Shown in pieces: positions 16,502 through 26,631 of a stretch of DNA of 46,824 bases (position 1 is the stretch's first letter; each line of letters opens with the position of its first letter). This DNA is from Lachnospiraceae bacterium UBA3772. GTDB taxonomy: Bacteria; Bacillota; Clostridia; Lachnospirales; Lachnospiraceae. The notes beneath the pieces are model-generated. The model was not told where the DNA came from. It made no database searches and saw nothing but the letters and a program-made list of their open reading frames with translations. Made by a program: the position numbers and the translations under genes. The stretch lies in assembly GCA_002371025.1 (NCBI GenBank), contig DFFQ01000169.1:1-46824 (forward strand). Direction: 5' to 3'.

Positions 16502-18365
16502 TGCTGTTTCCTCCCATAATATATGGCAGTTCAAATGAAACCTTGGTATATTTACCCTTTTCTGACATTATCGACATACCATATTCCTTACCAAATGAAA
16601 GCTGGATACGGTCTTCTACATTTTTAAGACCTATTCCATGTCCTTTATCATTTGTTTCTGTTTCTCCAAGAATCTTCTGCATCAGTTTCATCAGCTCTTC
16701 ATCCGTCATACCTACGCCATTATCAGAGATCTCTATCTTTACCGATCTTTTTCCAAATTTATCTTCTTCTCTTACCTTTATGTAGATCGTTGCATCTTCT
16801 CCCCTAGGTGCTATTCCATGAAGAATGGAATTTTCAACTACAGGCTGAAGTGACATCTTCGGTATCTGCTGCAATAAGAGCTCTTCCGGAATACTAGTAG
16901 AAAGAATCACCTTAAAATCATTTCTCAGATTCATAAGAGCTACATAATTATTTATATATTCCATCTCTTCATTAAGAGTTACATTTCCACTGGTCCACTT
17001 CATACTATATCTAAGCATTTTTCCAAGGGACGTAATGGAATCTGAGATCACATATTCCTCATCGATCTCTGCTAACATCTTTATGGATTCAAGAACATTA
17101 TAGATAAAATGAGCATTGATCTGATTCTGAAGAGCTTTTATTCCCGCATTCTTTATCAGAACTTCTCTATTGATATTTTCTTTCATAAGTTCTTCGATCC
17201 TGTCCAGCATTCGGTTAAACTGATGGGCCAGCTCTCCCATTTCAGAACCCTCTTCTTCTCTTTCTTCCACTCTTATGCTAAGGTCACCTTTATTTCTTAC
17301 ATATCTTATAGTTCCAAGGATCTCATAGAAATCTCTTAACATCCTCCTTACTAAGAGCCTGTCGATCATAACCCATAGAAGAGCTATCACTCCCATTATT
17401 ATCACAATAAAAATGTTTCTTGTTATCTTTACATTATTTACAGCCTTTGTAATATCATGGACGCCTATATATGTCCCCTTCATGGATGCATTTGGAAGAC
17501 TGAACACCATCAGCATCCTGTTATCCACCTTCATCAAGATTATACTTTTTTCAAGTGATATCTTCTTATTTTCCGATATAAGTGAAACTATCTCATCAGC
17601 ATTACCCGGCCAGTTGGTACCATGGACGATCTTCTTATCCTCATCCATATAAAAGGCCCAGTCTGTATCCTTTTCAGCGCTGTAAAATGCAGGAAAGATA
17701 TCCTCCATCTTCATGGCAGATTCTATATAGCCAACATATCCGTATCCCACGGCATCAAGATGTCCTACATAGGATATGAGGCTGACATCCTCCTGTTCCG
17801 TAAGGCCGCTGAAAACTGAATCCTTATAGTCCAGATGCCACCCTGTAGGATCCGCATCTTTTCCCCATGGCAGCTTCTTCATTCTCTGATTCTTATATAA
17901 AACCGACATCATTTCGGTGATATTATCATTAACTCCATAGGCTCTTACACAGTATATAAGAGGGTTATTTGCCGAAATCCTTGTAAGGGTCTTAACATCT
18001 CCCTGATATATATCTAATAATTCTTCTGTGGCAATCTTTTCCCCCTTTGCCACAGAAAGCAGAAGCTGTATAAATGTATCATCTGTTTCAAATATTCTTA
18101 CAGACATATAGATGGAACTTATAGACTGATCTATCACTCCCTCCGTAGCATTCTGCTCATATTTCATATAGTTATAGCCTTCTTTTATCACATCATCCTT
18201 CATATTTTTAAAAAGTATGCCAGAAAGGATAAACACAAAGATTCCCATGCAGATCACTATCACAATAGAAAATCTGCTGGTGAGCGGCATACTTTTCATT
18301 CGGCTTAACAGGCCTTTTTTTCTTATTTTTATATCATTTACCTTTTCTCTTATTTTTTTTGCCAT
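16473..18365 (-). CDS. YesM-type sensor histidine kinase (630 aa)
   Basis: Membrane segments about 31-53 and 317-338, an extracellular sensor of about 260 residues between them, then a HAMP region. The phospho-His is H419 in INAHFIYNVLE, and the ATPase has LQPVVENSILHG and ISDNGVGM. It begins 2 bp after the SBP-like gene 18368-19972, has a weak AGTAAAG ribosome site and is probably translated by coupling. This order (binding protein, kinase, regulator) suggests that the membrane-tethered binding protein hands the sugar signal to the kinase. Confidence 0.93.
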   Translation of the reverse strand: MAKKIREKVNDIKIRKKGLLSRMKSMPLTSRFSIVIVICMGIFVFILSGILFKNMKDDVIKEGYNYMKYEQNATEGVIDQSISSIYMSVRIFETDDTFIQLLLSVAKGEKIATEELLDIYQGDVKTLTRISANNPLIYCVRAYGVNDNITEMMSVLYKNQRMKKLPWGKDADPTGWHLDYKDSVFSGLTEQEDVSLISYVGHLDAVGYGYVGYIESAMKMEDIFPAFYSAEKDTDWAFYMDEDKKIVHGTNWPGNADEIVSLISENKKISLEKSIILMKVDNRMLMVFSLPNASMKGTYIGVHDITKAVNNVKITRNIFIVIIMGVIALLWVMIDRLLVRRMLRDFYEILGTIRYVRNKGDLSIRVEEREEEGSEMGELAHQFNRMLDRIEELMKENINREVLIKNAGIKALQNQINAHFIYNVLESIKMLAEIDEEYVISDSITSLGKMLRYSMKWTSGNVTLNEEMEYINNYVALMNLRNDFKVILSTSIPEELLLQQIPKMSLQPVVENSILHGIAPRGEDATIYIKVREEDKFGKRSVKIEISDNGVGMTDEELMKLMQKILGETETNDKGHGIGLKNVEDRIQLSFGKEYGMSIMSEKGKYTKVSFELPYIMGGNSSEKNINSRR

Positions 18366-18367
18366 CT

Positions 18368-19972
18368 TTACTGATCACTACCTTCAATTCCCATACGTAT
18401 CTTGGAATTTTTCATTTGCTTTGTGGCTTCTATATAAACTTTTTCTATCCCAAGCTCATTTGCTTTCACCTTATATTCTTCAACAATACTGTCAAACTCT
18501 TCATCTGACTTTGAAAGCAGCAACCTTTTTAAAGTCTCCGCCCAAAGGTTCCTAAGTCTCTCATATTTATTACCAAGAACAGTATCCTCCGGTATCGAAA
18601 CAGAATACTGACCTAAGTAAGCCGTATAGGGATATGTATATTCTTTCATCTGCTTAACCGGAGGAATCGGGTCCTGCTGCCACTGAAGCTGAAGAATATT
18701 GTCCTGCAGCATCCAGTAAGTATTATCTGCGCCATATTTTCGGTTATATTCTTTTCTATCAGTCTCCAGTATTTTTTTTACCTCATTTCTTATCACCGGT
18801 TTTCCATTCAATGTATCGTAAGTTACTCCTTCAACTCCAAGATAAGTAAGCTTCTGTCCTTCCTCACTCATAAGAAATGTCATAAACTCTATTGCCTTCT
18901 CTGGATTCTTACAATTTTTAGATATAAGAGTTACAGTCCACCCCTGCACAGTGGATGTAGGAAGTACAGGAGGATTTCCATTTGAATTTCTTGGTCCATC
19001 AATGGCTATATAGATTCTGTCAGGATCCTTATCATATATTTCTTTTAACTGATCCTCCATATCTGTCCATTGATAAAACATACAGAAATATCTCCCCTTA
19101 AGGATTTTTTCTGTTATCTGGGTTCTCTCATCAACAAAGATCTCAGGAGAAAGATAACCTTCCTCATTCATCTGTCTAAAGACCTTAAGCCATGAAAGAT
19201 ATTCAGGATCCATATTCCTGTCATAGTATTTTCCATCTTTTTCATAAGGGATTGCTAAAGAATTCTGTAGAAAGCTGTCAAATGAAGTGTCTCCAAAATC
19301 ATCAAAGAAATTTGCACCAATAGGTATCAGCGGTTCAGAGTCTACTGTCGGATACATTTTTTCTGCATCTCTTACCGCCTGCATGAATCCTTCCGGAGTT
19401 GTCATATCAGGACTTCCTATTGCCTCATAGATGTCTTTTCGTACGATAAAAACCTGATTAGATGCTAAATTTTTATTATTCAGATAATCATTATAAGAGC
19501 ATGACGAATTAGGATAACCGTAAATGTTACCATTTGAACACGTATACCATTTTATAGAATCTGGATCTGCTACCTGATAGAATTCTGGACAGTATTTGTC
19601 CGCAAGATAATTCAAAGGATATACCATATCATTATCAATAAGAGTCTTTAACTGCGGCTCCCAATATCCAAGTGTTATCATATCCGGCAGCTCATTGCTG
19701 GCGATAAGTGTATCCAGTGTATTGCTGGAATTACCTACCGGAGTTTTGTAATTAACAGTAACACCTGTTTTTTCTGTAATGGCCTGTGCAACTGCACTAT
19801 CCTTCCATTCATCGTTATACCACTCATAATTAATGTACCAGTTAAAACATATATTTTCCTTTGTTTCTTTTTTCTGGTCTCTTTTAACCACCACCCACCA
19901 GGCAAAAAGTCCTGTACAGATAAGCAGTATACCGAATATTACGATTATCAGAACTGTATCTTTCTTTCTCAT
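18368..19972 (-). CDS. membrane-tethered SBP-like protein, likely sugar sensor (534 aa)
   Basis: Extracellular solute-binding family 1 fold (LplA-like), residues about 45-530, after an N-terminal hydrophobic segment (about 7-28). The Cys at LLICTG lacks a small residue at -1, so the segment is more likely a membrane anchor than a lipobox. No permease genes adjoin it. It is instead the first gene of an operon with a YesM kinase and a YesN regulator, so a sensory role is more likely than transport. The ribosome site is GAGGAG, 12 nt from the ATG. A hairpin CGAAAAGG/CCTTTTCG lies in its leader (about 20014-20036). Confidence 0.85.
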   Translation of the reverse strand: MRKKDTVLIIVIFGILLICTGLFAWWVVVKRDQKKETKENICFNWYINYEWYNDEWKDSAVAQAITEKTGVTVNYKTPVGNSSNTLDTLIASNELPDMITLGYWEPQLKTLIDNDMVYPLNYLADKYCPEFYQVADPDSIKWYTCSNGNIYGYPNSSCSYNDYLNNKNLASNQVFIVRKDIYEAIGSPDMTTPEGFMQAVRDAEKMYPTVDSEPLIPIGANFFDDFGDTSFDSFLQNSLAIPYEKDGKYYDRNMDPEYLSWLKVFRQMNEEGYLSPEIFVDERTQITEKILKGRYFCMFYQWTDMEDQLKEIYDKDPDRIYIAIDGPRNSNGNPPVLPTSTVQGWTVTLISKNCKNPEKAIEFMTFLMSEEGQKLTYLGVEGVTYDTLNGKPVIRNEVKKILETDRKEYNRKYGADNTYWMLQDNILQLQWQQDPIPPVKQMKEYTYPYTAYLGQYSVSIPEDTVLGNKYERLRNLWAETLKRLLLSKSDEEFDSIVEEYKVKANELGIEKVYIEATKQMKNSKIRMGIEGSDQ

Positions 19973-20013
19973 AACCTTTTTAGTCTCCTCGAAATAATTA
20001 TTATGCCGAAAAG

Positions 20014-20036
20014 GTTAACCACTCCTTTTCGAAGAG
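20014..20036 (-). other. inverted repeat in leader of the sensor operon
   Basis: CGAAAAGG and CCTTTTCG flank 7-9 nt, about 45 bp upstream of the ATG at 19972. It could be an operator or an mRNA hairpin. Confidence 0.35.
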
Positions 20037-20077
20037 ACACACAACACATCTCTAATAATACAAAAATAAACGCCAAT

Positions 20078-20105
20078 AAGGCAATACAAAAATTTGTATT
20101 GCCTT
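20078..20105. terminator. terminator after the phosphorylase-importer operon
   Basis: AAGGCAATACAA (20078-20089) pairs perfectly with TTGTATTGCCTT (20094-20105) around a 4-nt loop, about 50 bp after the permease stop at 20156. The U-run is modest on either strand. Confidence 0.65.
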
Positions 20106-20155
20106 AGGCCTTTTTAGGATTTGGTTATATCTATACTTTTTATAATTTATCTCAT

Positions 20156-20983
20156 TTATCCTTTTACAGCTCCAGCCGAAATAGAATTGATGATATATTT
20201 CGAGAAGAAGATGAATACTAAAAGTATTGGGATAACTGAAATCGCAACTGAAAGATAAATTGCACCCTGATTCTTCTGCAGATCTGTCGCTGCTTTAAGC
20301 GTCGACATCATTACAGGAAGAGTGAATTTTTCTTTACTTGTAAGGAGTATCATAGGCATCAGATAGTTATTCCAATTGCCGATAAATGACATGATTCCCA
20401 TAGTTGCAATTCCCGGCTGAAGTATTGGAAGAACTATTGTGTGGAAAGTTCTGATCTCTGATGCTCCATCAATTCTTGCAGCTTCTAATATTTCAGGGTT
20501 TAAATCTGATTCAGCATACTGTTTAAGGAAGAATACTGTTCCTGGAGATGCGATGGAGGGAATGATAAGAGGGATGTAGCTGTTGATCAAATGTAACTTT
20601 GAGCAGAGCTGATAAAAACCTATCATTGACAGCTGTCCAGGTATCATCATGAAAACAAGTATTGCTACGAATACAATTTTGTTAGCCTTAAACTTATAGA
20701 AAGCAAGTCCATATGCAGTAAGGGCAGAGAAGTATATACAGAGGGCTGTAGCTGGTACAGCTACAATGATACTATTTAACATTCCTCTGAAAAGATTAAA
20801 GAACTTACTCATCTGCTGCCAGTTCTCTTTTAAATGAGTCCCTGGGACTAAAGTAAATGATGAGGAAATCTCAACTCCTGACCTTGTAGCATTTACTATC
20901 ATCAGAAGGAAAGGAAGTGCACACACAACTGCCACCAGTATTAAAAAAATATATATGAGGGTTTTCTTACTCCTATTTTTCAT
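20156..20983 (-). CDS. sugar ABC transporter permease, MalG type (275 aa)
   Basis: Six membrane segments. The EAA loop reads LEAARIDGASEIRTFHTIVL (about residues 165-184). The C-terminus is NSISAGAVKG as in CUT1 permeases. It begins 1 bp after the partner permease 20985-21923. Last gene of the operon phosphorylase-SBP-permease-permease. No ATPase gene is present. Likely imports short beta-glucan oligosaccharides for the phosphorylase (inference from linkage). Confidence 0.93.
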   Translation of the reverse strand: MKNRSKKTLIYIFLILVAVVCALPFLLMIVNATRSGVEISSSFTLVPGTHLKENWQQMSKFFNLFRGMLNSIIVAVPATALCIYFSALTAYGLAFYKFKANKIVFVAILVFMMIPGQLSMIGFYQLCSKLHLINSYIPLIIPSIASPGTVFFLKQYAESDLNPEILEAARIDGASEIRTFHTIVLPILQPGIATMGIMSFIGNWNNYLMPMILLTSKEKFTLPVMMSTLKAATDLQKNQGAIYLSVAISVIPILLVFIFFSKYIINSISAGAVKG

Positions 20984-20984
20984 A

Positions 20985-21923
20985 CTAATTCTCCTTCCTT
21001 CTGAATATTCTTAACTGAATAATAGATACAATAAGTATTAACAGGAAAAGCACATAAGCAACCGCTGATGCATATCCTGTCTGGATGGAACCTGCAGTAA
21101 ATCCGAACTTATAAAGATACATCATAACAGTCTGTGTAGTCTGATATGCTGATCCTGAAGCCGATTCAAGAAGAAATGGCATATCGAACATCTGAAGTCC
21201 ACCGATAAGTGATGTGATAGCAACATACATAAGGATCGGTCTTATCATTGGTAATGTTATCTTTGTGAAAATCTGATAACGATTAGCTCCATCGAGAGCC
21301 GCTGCTTCAAAATATTCTCCCGGAATACCCTGCACTCCTGCCATAAGCATAAGAAATGAATTTCCAAACCACATCCATGACTGTATTACTGCTATTGTTA
21401 TTGGAGCTATAGCAGGACTTCCAAGCCAGTTAACCGGATTGTAATGAAGCCCAAGTAACTTTGCTACTGCATTTATTCCAATGTTAAATGTTCCGAATCT
21501 CCAGTCCAGTAATGTCTGAAAAAGGAAAGCAACTGATGTAGCAGCTATAAGATTTGGGAGGTAATAAATCATACGGAAAAGACCAAGACCTTTTACCTTA
21601 TATTTAACATCAGAGAATATCATCATAAGAAGGAATGCCATACCCAGCTGTAATACGATATTGACTCCCCAGATCCTTACTGTATTAAGTAAAGCTTTCC
21701 AGAAGAATTTATCCTTCAAAACACGGATATAATTTGCAAATCCTACCATTTTATAGTCGCCCATCACCCTTAAGTTAGTGAAACTAAGGAAAAATGTTCT
21801 TAATACCGGATATACACTGAATATAAGAAAGACTAATGTAAATGGTGTAACAAACGCATTTCCCCATCTATTAAATTTCGTTACCGAACTGGTCCACACC
21901 GTTTTTTTATTTTGCTGTTTCAT
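20985..21923 (-). CDS. sugar ABC transporter permease, MalF/UgpA type (312 aa)
   Basis: Six membrane segments, first at about 23-45. The EAA loop reads FEAAALDGANRYQIFTKITL (near residue 205). The LESASGSAYQTTQTVMMYLY segment is typical of CUT1 permeases. Ribosome site AAGGGGAG, 29 bp after the binding protein stop (21953). It forms the membrane channel with 20156-20983. Confidence 0.93.
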   Translation of the reverse strand: MKQQNKKTVWTSSVTKFNRWGNAFVTPFTLVFLIFSVYPVLRTFFLSFTNLRVMGDYKMVGFANYIRVLKDKFFWKALLNTVRIWGVNIVLQLGMAFLLMMIFSDVKYKVKGLGLFRMIYYLPNLIAATSVAFLFQTLLDWRFGTFNIGINAVAKLLGLHYNPVNWLGSPAIAPITIAVIQSWMWFGNSFLMLMAGVQGIPGEYFEAAALDGANRYQIFTKITLPMIRPILMYVAITSLIGGLQMFDMPFLLESASGSAYQTTQTVMMYLYKFGFTAGSIQTGYASAVAYVLFLLILIVSIIQLRIFRRKEN

Positions 21924-21952
21924 CGGTTCTCCCCTTTCAATACAGCCATTTA

Positions 21953-23356
21953 TTATCTTTCGATCTGAATCTCAGGATATGTTGACTGAACTGTGTCATA
22001 GAAGTTATTAATTGCTTCTTCTTTTGTAGACTGACCTGTCTTAACAGAGCTTATAGCCTGTCCCCATGCATCTCCGATAACCTTGTCATAACGAGTTACC
22101 TTTGAATAATCGATGCCTTCAGCCTGCTTCTGCCAGAAACTGTAAAGTTTCTGTCCGCCATATACTTTATTCTCATCATCTTTATGCTGTTCAAGAACAC
22201 TCTTAAGAGCAACTGTGTCACCCTGTGAAGCTTCAATCCACCAGTTTGCTGTATCCTCATCAAGAGTACAGAACTTAACATAGTCCCATGCAAGATCCTT
22301 CTTCTGTGAATTTGCAGAGATACCAATATATGTACCACCACCAAAACCATAAGATGGGCCTGAGCATACGCCCCAGTTACCTGATGTTTCCTTTACATTG
22401 TCTCTTAATGTGATTACTCCCCAGCTCGGAAGACCATAAGCAAAAATCTGAGTCTTATCCATATCCTTAGTTGAATCTGCAAACTGATCTGCATCCCATA
22501 CATTTACTGAATCATCAGAATAATTCTGGATGTCAGCTGTAAGAATAGGAACTTCTCCAGCCATACCCTGATACCAAGGTGTTGACCACTGGTTAGCGTA
22601 AGCTGTAAGGTCCTTTTGATAAAGTTCAATAGCAAGATCCATATAATCTTTTCTTGCCTGTGCTACATTAAGTTTTCCATCAACAACCCAGGCTGAATCT
22701 CCTGAGAAGTAATTCATTTCTGCATCTGAAGCAAAGATTCTGTAACCAGCCTTCTTTAATGTTTCAGCTGTTGTAAGTATTGTTGGATAGTCCTTAAAAA
22801 GCTTTCCTACTTCTTCAGGGTCATCTGTTCCAAATACTGTCTTTGCAATATCTCTACGGTAATAGATACCTGCAGGTGTGATCTGATATGAAATGGCCCT
22901 CTGGATACCGTCCTTATCCTGACCAACCTTCCATACATAATCAACAACCTTATCTGCATAATCCTGTGCACCCATCTCATTAAGGTCTGCAAAGAATCCA
23001 TTATCATACATATCCTCAAGCATCTGAGGCTCACCTACGATAATATCCGGCTCCTTCTCACCACCCATAAGTGCTGTCTGCACCTTTGTTGCATAATCAT
23101 CTGGAGCAATAACAACAGTTTCTACTTCTGTTCCGGTCTTCTCTGTATATCTCTGTCCGAACTGCTCAAGATCTACAGCTAATGTCCAAACGACAAGCTT
23201 CTCTCCTGATGCTTTTGTATCAGTGCTGGATGATACAGCTCCTGATTTGTTGTCACTTCCCTGCTTTGCGTCCTGACTAGCTTTAGTACCACAAGCTGTA
23301 GCAGATAAAGCCATAGATCCTGCAAGAAGTAACGCTGCGATTTTCTTTAATCTCAT
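21953..23356 (-). CDS. sugar-binding lipoprotein of ABC importer (467 aa)
   Basis: Signal MRLKKIAALLLAGSMALSATAC, lipidated Cys at residue 22, then a Ser/Gly/Lys linker to about residue 50 and a solute-binding family 1 domain (VVWTLAVDLEQFGQRYTEKT onward). The SYGFGGGTYIGISANSQ segment and nearby aromatic residues fit an oligosaccharide site. Ribosome site AGGAGG, 10 nt from ATG. It lies 131 bp after the phosphorylase gene, with an AT-rich gap containing a possible -10 (TATAAC), so it may also have its own promoter. Delivers substrate to permeases 20985-21923 and 20156-20983. Confidence 0.93.
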   Translation of the reverse strand: MRLKKIAALLLAGSMALSATACGTKASQDAKQGSDNKSGAVSSSTDTKASGEKLVVWTLAVDLEQFGQRYTEKTGTEVETVVIAPDDYATKVQTALMGGEKEPDIIVGEPQMLEDMYDNGFFADLNEMGAQDYADKVVDYVWKVGQDKDGIQRAISYQITPAGIYYRRDIAKTVFGTDDPEEVGKLFKDYPTILTTAETLKKAGYRIFASDAEMNYFSGDSAWVVDGKLNVAQARKDYMDLAIELYQKDLTAYANQWSTPWYQGMAGEVPILTADIQNYSDDSVNVWDADQFADSTKDMDKTQIFAYGLPSWGVITLRDNVKETSGNWGVCSGPSYGFGGGTYIGISANSQKKDLAWDYVKFCTLDEDTANWWIEASQGDTVALKSVLEQHKDDENKVYGGQKLYSFWQKQAEGIDYSKVTRYDKVIGDAWGQAISSVKTGQSTKEEAINNFYDTVQSTYPEIQIER

Positions 23357-23487
23357 AAATTAAGTTCCTCCTGGTTCTTCCCCTGCATTCTGCAGTTTTT
23401 CTAAATTTGTTATACTCATTCTAATCCGGCTATAATTCTTAAAAAATTACCCATTTTTTAGAAAGGTGTCATATTTTTATAATCTTT

Positions 23488-26400
23488 TTATTCTATAAAG
23501 ACTGTTACTTCTTCAACCTTTCCATCCCTTATATCTTTAGCAACAGTTCCCTTTAATTGTCCTTCATATTCCTTTATTGTTCCCTTATCATAAACAACGA
23601 TCCTTTTCACGGTCTCATTTCCCGGGTAGTGATCACGTCTTTCTTTAAAATGATAGGTCACCATACAATTTCCAAGGAATCTGGCACTTACTCTCTTTGA
23701 TTCCGGTATCAGATATTCCGGCATATGAGGATTAAATGTAAGCTCCAACTCTCCATCCTTACCAATAGAAAATGGATTTTCACCAAACATCATCCTTCTC
23801 CACATGGATAAAAATTCCACCGTAGAACCGGAGAGTCTTGCCACATATCCCTTACCCCAAAGCTCTTTAGCAGGATTTGCAGAACTGGCAATAAATGATG
23901 AATTTTCCAGTATAGATCTTCCATATATCTCTGGATCCATAAAGCAAACAAGGCAGGATTTCAGCTCTTTATAAAACTCCTTATAAAGTCCTGCCTTATC
24001 TAATTCCAGAAGATATTTATATTCCATATGGAGGAATATAGATTCATTTTCCAGCCATCCAGGTGAGAAAAATTTACATCTTCCAATCTCGCTGGTAGCA
24101 TCCAAAAGACTGGCATTAACCTTATACATTTGCAGTTCTTTATCATATATATCGCTATTTTTAACCGCCTGATATAAATCTTTTTTCTTTCCTGCATCTT
24201 CTAAAACTTTAAGAAGATGTACCTGTCCTTCCAAAAAGCCTGGCATTCTTCTTAATACGAACTCTTCAGGGATGATGAAATCAGCTTTTCTATATTTTTT
24301 AATCTCATAGTAAAAATACATAGGAGCAATATCTTCCCCATTTTTCCTAAGGGCTTTCGGCATTCTTATAGAAATAAATGCCTCAAAAGCTGCCATTACT
24401 TCTTCTATCTTTTCTTTATCAATTTCTTCTGTTTTTCCTTCAAATCCTTGATATACAGCTTCTCTATATTTTTCCCTTGTATGATTTATGTCATACCAAA
24501 AGCTGATCATTTCATCTTTTTCATAGATCTCATCCTTATTCTTTCGGATGGCATCCAGTAATTCTTCTATAAGGACAGAAACTTCTTTATATATCTTTAT
24601 GCCATCTACATTCTTAAGGCATTTTTTTATAAATCTGATATATCTAAGTAATTCAAGGGTTTCACCATAAGAAGAACCAAGAAGCCCCGGAAGGCCGTTT
24701 AATGCGTCATACCATCCAGGTTTTCCCCCTTCCATCTCAATACCAAATCCATAAGGATCAAGGGTTGAAAACTTAACTGATACCAATGTAAGAAGATGAG
24801 CCAGTAAAGTGTCACCTACGACCTTTTTATTAATGTCACAGTATTCTTTCAGGTTATTCTTAATCCTCTCTTTTGAAAGACTGTTATACTGCCTTATTCC
24901 TTTAGATGTTTCTACATATCTTTCTCTATAAGGATTTACTCTTACCTCAGGAGCATAATATGTATATTTTTCTTCCGTCAGCAATTCTTTCTCCCTATCC
25001 GGATAAACAGTAAGATATTCTTCAATAAGATCTAAGATATAGGTCCAGTGATCACACCAATACCCTTCTCCAAAGCTTCCCTTTGTTCCGCCAGAAGAAA
25101 AATCCATAAGCTGTATAAAGAGGTCCTTAACTCCTTCTTTTACCTTCCCCTCAAGGAACATATACAATTCTCCAGGAGTAAAGCTACCTTTGAGAAAATC
25201 CAATATTTCTTTCTTTTCCTCATCCGAAACATCAGAAAGGATCACCGCTGCACTTTCAGGATCTATTGAAAACACCTGTTTTTCTATAAGCAGCGGATTA
25301 TACCCATCCGGCTGGATAAGAGACAAAAAAGTCCTTATATTTTCTTTTCCTACATAAGGAGAAAAGAAAGTATCAACTCTTCTGTTCTGAGCCACATCTC
25401 TAAAATTTCCATTTCCCTGGGAATAATATTCCGGAAGCACGGAAAAGAAATTATAATCTCTTTCTAAATCTCCGTGTTTTCTTGAATATAGATAAAAGAC
25501 TTTATTATGACCGAGTCTTACAGGAAATCCTCCCCTGAGCCCGTTATCCATATAACAGTTTTTTGAATAAGCATCAAAATTTTCATTTCCAGTCTGGCAA
25601 AGGCAAGGAGACGTTATCTCATCAATAAGTGCCTTAGCTCTCATTTCTTTATTGTTAAAATAATCTTCATCCCTGCTATCCTGAATAAATTCTTTAAAAA
25701 GTGCTATGTCTTCAGTATTTCCATAAATCTGATTCATAACCCACTCTTCATCTTCTTCAAGAATGATACTGGTATTAAAAAAAGCCGAAGGAAAAACATT
25801 TGAATGATTATCTTTTCCACTTAAGTCTCCTTCGATAAATCTAACCGGCTTTTTATAAGCCTTGTCATATCCAAATACCCTTCCCGGATCCACTATCATA
25901 GGAATTCTTTTTCCCTTATGATCAAAACCTGCAGCAAAAACAGCTCCCTCATTAACTTTAACTTCTGCTACATCATCCATAGCTGCGCTTACTTTATAAA
26001 TGGCAGCATTTTCCTCTATATATTCCGACTGCATCCAGGCTTTTGATGTCTCAGTCATATTTTTCAGATTATCATTACTTATTCCGTAAGGGATTATTGC
26101 TGAAAGACCATCCAGAAGCGTAATCTTTCTTTTCTTCCCTTTGTTTTTTATCCTGACTGAACGGATAAGTGCCCCTATCTTTTCTTCAGGAAGCACATAA
26201 TAAAAAACCTCTATCAAAAGATCACTTATTTCACATCTTACTGACATATGATTTCTTCCTATATGCATCTCATGATCTAAATCCGCATCAGAAAATGCTT
26301 CAAAGACTTCATCATTTTCCTTTATAAAAGTTCTAAATCCATGGCCCGAAACCTCTCCATAGGCCTTCTCCGCCGGATAAAACTCCTGTATGCTATGATC

Positions 26401-26631
26401 TTTATCCTTAACACCGAAACTCACAACCCCCTGTCCGCGATTCACATAGTAGCACCATACCGGGATACCCTTCTTTCCTGCAATACCAGGAAGGAAGCTG
26501 CTGAACGGCGATGATTTCATATAATTCTTCTGCACAAATTCGTCCATCTTATTTCTCATATTTTTTCCCTTCGTTAATGCGATAAACTCTGCCATATTAA
26601 ATGGTCTTTTATCAATCATAAATAGCCCCAT
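23488..26631 (-). CDS. clan GH-Q inverting sugar phosphorylase, likely beta-glucan type (1047 aa)
   Basis: Large cytoplasmic protein without a signal peptide. It resembles cellobiose-phosphorylase-like enzymes (GH94, GH149, GH161). The N-terminal part (about 45-75: SSFLPGIAGKKGIPVWCYYV) fits a beta-sandwich. The catalytic (alpha/alpha)6 barrel carries GEGYWCDHWTYILDL, where D527 is the best candidate for the general acid. The C-terminal part has ELTFNPHMPEYLIP. The length exceeds most GH94 enzymes (about 800-900) and fits the long GH149/GH161 or GH94 oligoglucan phosphorylases. With a GH16 laminarinase-like gene 4.5 kb away, a beta-1,3-oligoglucan phosphorylase (GH161-like) giving glucose 1-phosphate is my first guess; 1,2-beta-oligoglucan is an alternative. 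First gene of its operon; ATG at 26631 has a poor ribosome site, and ATG at residue 5 is possible. Confidence 0.8.
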   Translation of the reverse strand: MGLFMIDKRPFNMAEFIALTKGKNMRNKMDEFVQKNYMKSSPFSSFLPGIAGKKGIPVWCYYVNRGQGVVSFGVKDKDHSIQEFYPAEKAYGEVSGHGFRTFIKENDEVFEAFSDADLDHEMHIGRNHMSVRCEISDLLIEVFYYVLPEEKIGALIRSVRIKNKGKKRKITLLDGLSAIIPYGISNDNLKNMTETSKAWMQSEYIEENAAIYKVSAAMDDVAEVKVNEGAVFAAGFDHKGKRIPMIVDPGRVFGYDKAYKKPVRFIEGDLSGKDNHSNVFPSAFFNTSIILEEDEEWVMNQIYGNTEDIALFKEFIQDSRDEDYFNNKEMRAKALIDEITSPCLCQTGNENFDAYSKNCYMDNGLRGGFPVRLGHNKVFYLYSRKHGDLERDYNFFSVLPEYYSQGNGNFRDVAQNRRVDTFFSPYVGKENIRTFLSLIQPDGYNPLLIEKQVFSIDPESAAVILSDVSDEEKKEILDFLKGSFTPGELYMFLEGKVKEGVKDLFIQLMDFSSGGTKGSFGEGYWCDHWTYILDLIEEYLTVYPDREKELLTEEKYTYYAPEVRVNPYRERYVETSKGIRQYNSLSKERIKNNLKEYCDINKKVVGDTLLAHLLTLVSVKFSTLDPYGFGIEMEGGKPGWYDALNGLPGLLGSSYGETLELLRYIRFIKKCLKNVDGIKIYKEVSVLIEELLDAIRKNKDEIYEKDEMISFWYDINHTREKYREAVYQGFEGKTEEIDKEKIEEVMAAFEAFISIRMPKALRKNGEDIAPMYFYYEIKKYRKADFIIPEEFVLRRMPGFLEGQVHLLKVLEDAGKKKDLYQAVKNSDIYDKELQMYKVNASLLDATSEIGRCKFFSPGWLENESIFLHMEYKYLLELDKAGLYKEFYKELKSCLVCFMDPEIYGRSILENSSFIASSANPAKELWGKGYVARLSGSTVEFLSMWRRMMFGENPFSIGKDGELELTFNPHMPEYLIPESKRVSARFLGNCMVTYHFKERRDHYPGNETVKRIVVYDKGTIKEYEGQLKGTVAKDIRDGKVEEVTVFIE

